Shown here in pieces: positions 6,313-10,555 of a DNA stretch of 10,555 nucleotides (within the stretch, counting starts at the first letter, position 1; each line of letters begins with the position of its first letter). The notes beneath the pieces were generated by a model. The model was not told where the DNA came from, made no database searches, and worked only from the letters and a program-made list of their open reading frames with translations. Source of the stretch: Thermococcus sp. (GTDB lineage: Archaea; Methanobacteriota_B; Thermococci; Thermococcales; Thermococcaceae); contig JALSNG010000061.1 of NCBI GenBank assembly GCA_026987155.1, positions 1 to 10,555 of the forward strand. Reading direction: 5' to 3'. The position numbers and the translations under genes were made by a program.

Positions 6313-7128
6313 GTGGAGCTGTCAAGGGAAGTGAAGGGAAAGGAACTGGTTGAGGCTTCCGTTTATCTGAGGGAGCCGATGCTCGTGCCGGCCTATGAGC
6401 CACCGCTGAGGGAATTCCTGGAGGGCTTCCTTGCATCGTCCGGACCCGTTGTGGGTGAGCTTATCGGGGAAACATTCACCGAGGAAGAGGTTTTCTTTTC
6501 AGAGGTCTATCGGGCAATCCTCCACTCGATAGCAGATGGGAAATCAAAGAGCGGGGAGGTGGCAAGTTACCTCCTCAGCAGGAATCTCCTTGACTCCCCG
6601 TCAAGTGTTCAGAAGTACCTTCGCGCTCTTTCCTCAATGGGTTTGATACGAAAGATGCCGATCTTTGGGAAGAAGAGGAGGTTCCGATACTCTGTATCGT
6701 CACCTCTCCTTGACCTTCATTTCTACCTCGAAACAAAGTATGCCTACACGGAGCTCGAAACACCCATGGAGTTCATAAGGAAAGCAATCGATTACAAGCT
6801 TCCCAAACATGTTGAGGACTTCGTGGCCGATCTACTCGCGAAGGTCTATGGGTTGAGAAGGGTAAGCGTTGAGCTCCCGAAGCTTGGGCTTGACATTGCG
6901 TTACAGGGTTTCAAGAGGCTCGAAATCGCTGGAGAGGTCAAGTGGAAGGAGCGGATTAAGCGGGACGAAATCAGGAAGATCGAGGAAAAGCTGTCACACT
7001 TCGACTGTAAAAAGGTGCTCGTCGTTCCGAATAGGGACGTCCTTGAGAGGGAACCCGAAGGGATTGAGGTGCTAACGCCCAATGATCTGCTGGAAATAGC
7101 AAAGGAAAGCCTTGAGAGAACCCCTTAG
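6313..7128 (+). CDS. Remnant archaeal ATPase: winged helix plus DUF234 C-terminus, no P-loop
   Basis: This ORF (271 codons from GTG 6313, open back to about 6247) is the C-terminal part of the ATPase whose Walker A fragment lies at 6146-6268. Intact members of this family, common in Thermococcales, are about 430-460 residues; some 120 are missing here, judging by family length. What remains: a winged-helix region (about 63-128, EVASYLLSRNLLDSPSSVQK) and a DUF234 domain of PD-(D/E)XK nuclease-like pattern, with Glu168, Asp194 and the EVK motif at 208-210. The GTG has no ribosome-binding site, so translation is doubtful. It ends convergent with the Ig-like gene. It is most likely a pseudogene, although the long frame free of stops suggests that the break is recent. 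Confidence 0.75.
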   Translation: MELSREVKGKELVEASVYLREPMLVPAYEPPLREFLEGFLASSGPVVGELIGETFTEEEVFFSEVYRAILHSIADGKSKSGEVASYLLSRNLLDSPSSVQKYLRALSSMGLIRKMPIFGKKRRFRYSVSSPLLDLHFYLETKYAYTELETPMEFIRKAIDYKLPKHVEDFVADLLAKVYGLRRVSVELPKLGLDIALQGFKRLEIAGEVKWKERIKRDEIRKIEEKLSHFDCKKVLVVPNRDVLEREPEGIEVLTPNDLLEIAKESLERTP

Positions 7129-7172
7129 CGGAGAACTCCGAGGGATGGAGTAACTCCTGCGCTATACTTTTT
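7129..7172 (+). terminator. Convergent intergenic region with short hairpins and a T-run
   Basis: Just after the ATPase stop, CGGAG-AA-CTCCG (7129-7140) and GGAG-TAA-CTCC (7146-7156) form small inverted repeats, followed by a run of five T (about 7166-7170). This may end plus-strand transcripts. Archaeal termination depends mainly on the U-run, so the hairpins may be incidental. Confidence 0.35.
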
Positions 7173-7207
7173 ATCCCCTGCGGTCAAAGTAAGAGGCGGG
7201 ATACAGT

Positions 7208-7690
7208 TCATCCGGCCACCTCGAACTCAGCGGAGAGGGTTATCTCACTGCTCCCCCTTCCACAGCGCCCCCTGTCAATGGTCACGGTCTTCGTGATCCT
7301 GTATCTACCGGGCGGCAACGGCTCAAGCTTCCCGGCACCGTCAGAAACGTGTGTAACGAGGGGCACGGTTTGACTCCAGTTGCCGCCGGGAGGTATCGTG
7401 TAGCCTATACCGGTGAACGAGAACCCGAGGTTGAGTTCTTTCCATCTTCCGTTTTCCAGGCGGTAGAGTCTGTACGAGGCGCCCACGAGTAAGGTCTCGC
7501 TTCCGTTGTTGATGATAGTGAGGGTGAGCTCCTCACCCACGCGATATGTGACTTTGTCGAGCTTCAGAACGATTCCTTCACCGTTCGGGAGGTTTCGCGC
7601 TCCATCGCTCCTGCCCTCACCGTTCGAGGCTATGTAGTACCCGAGGGGAACCAGCAGGACTATCAGCAGGACCGGGAGAACCTTCCTCAC
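7208..7690 (-). CDS. Secreted or membrane-anchored Ig-like domain protein
   Basis: The 160-residue protein starts with a classic hydrophobic export segment (MRKVLPVLLIVLLVPLGYYI, residues 1-22), then a short glycine-rich linker and one beta-sandwich domain (about 38-158). The pattern of VTYRVGEELTLTIINNGSE, followed by IPPGGNWSQTVPL and PPGRYRITKTVTI, fits the bacterial/archaeal Ig-like family often called Big_14. No lipobox cysteine follows the export segment, so it is either cleaved and secreted or held by an uncleaved anchor. The start is GTG, with AGGTGA 6 nt upstream. It lies 80 nt downstream of glyA with a T-rich stretch between, so it probably has its own promoter, which I could not place. 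Binding partner and function are unknown. Confidence 0.85.
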   Translation of the reverse strand: MRKVLPVLLIVLLVPLGYYIASNGEGRSDGARNLPNGEGIVLKLDKVTYRVGEELTLTIINNGSETLLVGASYRLYRLENGRWKELNLGFSFTGIGYTIPPGGNWSQTVPLVTHVSDGAGKLEPLPPGRYRITKTVTIDRGRCGRGSSEITLSAEFEVAG

Positions 7691-7750
7691 ACGGCATCAC
7701 CTGGAAAAGGTACGCGGAGGGGTAATGGTTGCCAACGCTTCAAGCGGAGT

Positions 7751-7770
7751 TAAAGTGAGAAAAGAAAAGA
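7751..7770 (-). terminator. T-rich terminator after glyA
   Basis: Immediately past the glyA stop the minus strand reads TCTTTTCTTTTCTCACTTTA. Interrupted T-runs of this kind end transcription in Thermococcales. Confidence 0.5.
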
Positions 7771-9060
7771 TCACTCCCTGAGCGGAAGCCCGTAGTCGAA
7801 GGAGTAGTAAACCCTCTGGAAGTTCTGCCTGAAGTAGAAGACGTCGCGCTCGACCTTCCTCGGGTCCTCCTTGTCAATGAGGACGCGCCTGATGAATCTT
7901 GCTATCTCCTTCATGTCGTCCTCCATCATTCCAACGCGGGTCATCTCCTGGACGCCTATGCGAAGGCCGCTCGGCTCATTGACCTTCTCAAGCGGGTCCC
8001 AGGGCAGGAGGTTCTTGTTGAGGATTATGCCGGCCTCCTCGAGGAGCGGCGCAGCCCATCCGCCGGCGGCAGGGTGGAGATCCGAGACGTCGACGATGAC
8101 CTGGTGGCTTTCCGTAAATCCTTTATCCTCACCGATGACCTTGAAGCCCTCCTCGGCCATAGCCTCGGCCAAAGCTTTGGCGTTCTTGACGATCTGGGAA
8201 GCATAGCGCTCACCGTACTCAAGCATCTCGGCAGCGGTGACGACCTTTCCTGCCATGTGGTGGAGGTGGTGGTTGCTGAGAACTCCAGGGAAGATGGCCC
8301 ACTGGAGTTTGGCTATCTCTTCCGTCTCGCCGAAGCGCTTGTAGATTATAACACCGCCCTGCGGTCCAGGGAAGGTCTTGTGGGTAGAGGCGGTGATTAT
8401 GTCCGCTCCTTCTCTAAGCGGGTCCTGGAACTGCTTGCCCGCTATAAGACCGAGGACGTGGGCGGCATCGTACATCACGTAGGCGCCGACCTCTTTGGCC
8501 ACCGGCGCGAGCTCCTTGACCGGGTGCGGGAACGGGAAGAGTGAGCCACCGAAGACGACTATCTTGGGCTCGAGCTCGCGGATGAGCTTTTCGGCCTTGT
8601 CAACGTCGATGTTAAAGGCTTCGTTGTCGAAGGGCCAGGTGTGGACTTCCAATCCGCGCATTCCTGCCGCTCCAAATGGCATGTGACTTATGTGCCCGCC
8701 GTGGCTGGTGTGGAGAACGATAGCCTTGTCGCCGGCATTGGTGAGTCCAAAGAAAGCGGCCTGGTTGGCGTTGGTTCCGGAAATCGGTCTGAGATCGGCA
8801 AATTCACTCCTGAAGAGCTTGGTGAACAGCTCGACACCGATGAGCTCAACCTCATCAACGTACTTGCAGCCCTGGTAGTAGCGCTGCCTCGGCCAGCCCT
8901 CGGCGTACTTATGCATGAACCCAGAAGCGACGGCTCTCGTTACGCTTGGGGAAGTTATGTTCTCACTTGCGATGAGGTTTATGGTGTGGCTCCTCCACTT
9001 TTCATGCTCTTCAACAAAATTCAGAACCCTGTCACGATAATCCCTGTATCCATCGGCCAT
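7771..9060 (-). CDS. glyA: Serine hydroxymethyltransferase
   Basis: This PLP enzyme interconverts serine and glycine with transfer of a one-carbon unit to a pterin carrier, and many archaeal forms also show threonine aldolase activity. It is 429 residues from the ATG at 9060, which has GAGGTG 6 nt upstream; the in-frame GTG at 9069 would add three residues. The PLP lysine is Lys228 in STHKTFPGPQGG, Asp198 in MYDAAHVLGLIAG contacts the ring nitrogen, and NLIASENITSPSV near the N-terminus is the family signature. The length is typical. The gene has its own box A and is flanked by a T-rich terminator, so it is likely monocistronic. Nothing looks broken. Confidence 0.98.
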   Translation of the reverse strand: MADGYRDYRDRVLNFVEEHEKWRSHTINLIASENITSPSVTRAVASGFMHKYAEGWPRQRYYQGCKYVDEVELIGVELFTKLFRSEFADLRPISGTNANQAAFFGLTNAGDKAIVLHTSHGGHISHMPFGAAGMRGLEVHTWPFDNEAFNIDVDKAEKLIRELEPKIVVFGGSLFPFPHPVKELAPVAKEVGAYVMYDAAHVLGLIAGKQFQDPLREGADIITASTHKTFPGPQGGVIIYKRFGETEEIAKLQWAIFPGVLSNHHLHHMAGKVVTAAEMLEYGERYASQIVKNAKALAEAMAEEGFKVIGEDKGFTESHQVIVDVSDLHPAAGGWAAPLLEEAGIILNKNLLPWDPLEKVNEPSGLRIGVQEMTRVGMMEDDMKEIARFIRRVLIDKEDPRKVERDVFYFRQNFQRVYYSFDYGLPLRE

Positions 9061-9093
9061 GGGAAACACCTCGATGGGGAGTTGAACGGAGAG

Positions 9094-9101
9094 AATATAA
9101 A
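9094..9101 (-). promoter_or_regulatory. Putative box A of glyA
   Basis: The minus strand reads TTTATATT, preceded by purine-rich AAGA (possible BRE). A start about 25 nt downstream falls near 9072, just before the GAGGTG ribosome-binding site, giving a very short leader. Confidence 0.6.
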
Positions 9102-9130
9102 TCTTACCGAAGGAGGAGAAAATCGGAGGG

Positions 9131-10315
9131 TCAGCGGCGGAGCTTCGCCGCGAGCCACATCAGGATTGGGAGTACTATGAATGCCATCAAGTCACCTGTA
9201 TCTCCGGCAAAGGCCAAAACGTCAGCGAAGTTCCTGACACCCGCGAAGTAAACTACCGCGGGCGGAATGACCGTCAGCGCCCACGCTGCTTTTCTGCCCA
9301 GCTTCACGAACTCCTCGTTGTTGCTCTGCTGTGCGAGAGCTATGCCGATGTAGCTCGTGGTTATTGCAAGCAACGGAATGAAGTTGCCCACAAGCCAGCC
9401 CAGTTTTCCGTATATCTGCTCAAGGGCCTGCGTTGCCACCTGCGGAGTCTCCATTCCGAACACCAGCAGGAAGGAGGCCATGAATATCGCGTAGATTATA
9501 GTGGGTATAAGGAACGCCAGCACGAGCACCTTCTTGGTCTCCTCGTAGCTTCCCAGACCCTTGTACACATCTGGAATTATCGTGTGGCAGCCGAGGGCGA
9601 AGATTGCCACACCCGTTATGCTGAGCAGGCCACTCCACTTCACGTAGAGTGCTTTATCCGGATCGGCGTGGGGGAGGAGCATTGCCGTGACCATTATGAA
9701 GAGCGCCAGCATGAAGTAGCTCATTATCAGCTCTGTCTTTCCGCTTGCCTCAAGCCCGCGGTAGACGACGAAGGAAGCCAGTACCCAGAATATCGCTGCT
9801 CCGACCGTGTCGGTGACTCCGAAGAGGCTTGCAAAAACGTGGCCCATTCCTGCTATGTAAGCCAAAATTGCCCCGAAGCTCATCAGGCTCACGCTCAGGT
9901 ACATCATCCAGCCGCCGGCCTTTCCAAGGGTCTTGTTGGCTATCGTGCTCATCTGTGCCCCGTTCATCTCGGCACTGAACTTGAGAACTATGAAGGCCGT
10001 TCCAAGCATGAGGAGCATGACCCCCGTGAGAACCCCCAGTGCGGGGATGAGTCCAACTTTGCTGGCCGCGTACGGCAGCCCAAGGACACCCGCCCCTATC
10101 TGCGTCCCCACGAGTATCGCCAAGGCCTCGTTCTTCGTTATGTGTGCCTTTTCTACCCTTATGGTGCTCGTGCGTATGCCCCTTACACCCTTTTTCTTTC
10201 TGATGCTCTGGATGACGGTGAGCTTCTTACGCCTCTGGGCGGCAAGTCTCGCCTGATAATACCTCCCGTGTGAAGTAGTAACTTTCTCTCTCTTAATCCC
10301 CTCCGACACGGGCAT
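9131..10315 (-). CDS. Amino-acid permease, hydroxy/aromatic amino-acid (Aa_trans/TyrP-like) type
   Basis: This is a polytopic membrane transporter of the amino-acid permease superfamily, most like the tyrosine/tryptophan-specific (HAAAP) group. TM1 has the signature LVGTQIGAGVLGLPYA, and about 11 hydrophobic segments follow up to the C-terminal FIVLPILMWLAAKL. I chose the ATG at 10315 (394 aa) because GAGGTGA lies 5 nt upstream; a GTG at 10324 would add three residues. Unusually, about 60 residues precede TM1, with a very basic stretch (RLAAQRRKKL, SIRKKKGVRGIR). There is no ATG or GTG inside the basic stretch to move the start past it. Substrate is inferred from the family only. It has its own promoter and sits 70 nt upstream of glyA, which has another. 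Confidence 0.88.
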   Translation of the reverse strand: MPVSEGIKREKVTTSHGRYYQARLAAQRRKKLTVIQSIRKKKGVRGIRTSTIRVEKAHITKNEALAILVGTQIGAGVLGLPYAASKVGLIPALGVLTGVMLLMLGTAFIVLKFSAEMNGAQMSTIANKTLGKAGGWMMYLSVSLMSFGAILAYIAGMGHVFASLFGVTDTVGAAIFWVLASFVVYRGLEASGKTELIMSYFMLALFIMVTAMLLPHADPDKALYVKWSGLLSITGVAIFALGCHTIIPDVYKGLGSYEETKKVLVLAFLIPTIIYAIFMASFLLVFGMETPQVATQALEQIYGKLGWLVGNFIPLLAITTSYIGIALAQQSNNEEFVKLGRKAAWALTVIPPAVVYFAGVRNFADVLAFAGDTGDLMAFIVLPILMWLAAKLRR

Positions 10316-10349
10316 TTTTCTCACCTCGATTAAATGTACTCATGGATAC

Positions 10350-10358
10350 AATTTAAAC
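10350..10358 (-). promoter_or_regulatory. Putative box A of the permease gene
   Basis: The minus strand reads GTTTAAATT. Transcription would begin near 10329, immediately before the GAGGTGA ribosome-binding site (10321-10327). Confidence 0.5.
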
Positions 10359-10433
10359 CCTCCCACGGAAATATGAAGTGTATTTCAAAGATTATTCGGT
10401 CGGCAACGCAAGACACCAAAGCCCTGGGCAGGA

Positions 10434-10441
10434 TTTTTAAG
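10434..10441 (+). promoter_or_regulatory. Putative box A of the sir2 gene
   Basis: TTTTTAAG is centred about 26 bp before the ATG at 10463, which predicts a leaderless or near-leaderless transcript. The roughly 147-bp gap between the divergent permease and sir2 starts holds both promoters; I see nothing else in it. Confidence 0.5.
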
Positions 10442-10462
10442 GAGCATCGAGTATGCGTGACC

Positions 10463-10555
10463 ATGATAGAGGAGGCAGCCAAACTCCTGGCCCGTTCGAG
10501 GTTCGCTATAGCGTTCACCGGCGCTGGGATAAGCGCCGAGAGCGGCGTTCCTACA
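10463..10555 (+). CDS. cobB: Sir2-family NAD-dependent deacetylase, N-terminus only
   Basis: The first 31 codons are visible before the right edge. AIAFTGAGISAESGVP is the sirtuin GAG(I/V)S..SG(I/V)P NAD-binding motif, here near residues 15-30. These enzymes remove acyl groups from lysines, for example on chromatin proteins such as Alba, using NAD+. I chose the ATG at 10463 because related proteins start close to the motif; a GTG two codons upstream is possible. The rest of the gene lies outside the window. Confidence 0.92.
   Translation, partial: MIEEAAKLLARSRFAIAFTGAGISAESGVPT

Noticed and set aside
7500..7530. GTTGATGATAG, considered as a C/D-box sRNA C box
   Set aside because: It lies inside a coding region, and no matching D box or D'/C' pair is found at the right spacing.
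9584..10273. 229-codon plus-strand ORF opposite the permease
   Set aside because: It lies antisense to a gene with clear membrane segments and family motifs; its own sequence is His/Glu/Tyr-rich with no recognisable fold.

Overview
The window reads as chromosome of a Thermococcus-like hyperthermophilic euryarchaeon. The PCNA, Gins51, TFS, serine hydroxymethyltransferase and Sir2 proteins are all of Thermococcales type. Promoters are archaeal (TATA-like box A about 25 nt before the start), and start sites carry GGAGG or GGTGA ribosome-binding sites, often with GTG starts. I found no tRNA, rRNA, CRISPR array, integrase or transposase.

Layout from the left. Positions 1-3177 hold a tight minus-strand operon, transcribed right to left: transcription factor S, a 54-residue unknown protein, the PCNA sliding clamp, the replisome subunit Gins51, and a molybdopterin (Mo/W) oxidoreductase that runs off the left edge. 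Junctions overlap or nearly so (GTGA, 2 nt, 29 nt, TGATG). A likely promoter lies at about 3220-3228.

Positions 3244-6137 are an accessory insert of minus-strand genes I cannot assign to a family. A cysteine-free, almost all-helical protein (526 codons as an ORF, probably 516 as translated) follows what looks like one membrane-protein gene now split by a frameshift into a cysteine-rich N-terminal ORF and a C-terminal ORF with membrane segments. Base composition is mosaic: about 55-60% GC at both ends and about 43% in between. Abutting its 5' end, on the plus strand at 6146-7128, is a broken archaeal ATPase gene. Its Walker A start survives, but an out-of-frame internal deletion removed the rest of the nucleotide-binding core, leaving the winged-helix and DUF234 nuclease-like C-terminus.

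Positions 7129-10555 return to ordinary chromosome: a secreted or membrane-anchored Ig-like protein, glyA, an amino-acid permease of the tyrosine/tryptophan type with a long basic N-terminal tail (all minus strand), and the start of a divergent Sir2 deacetylase.

The part most likely to hold something undescribed is 3244-7128: a two-gene membrane plus helical-protein module that has been recombined and partly broken, next to a decaying ATPase.
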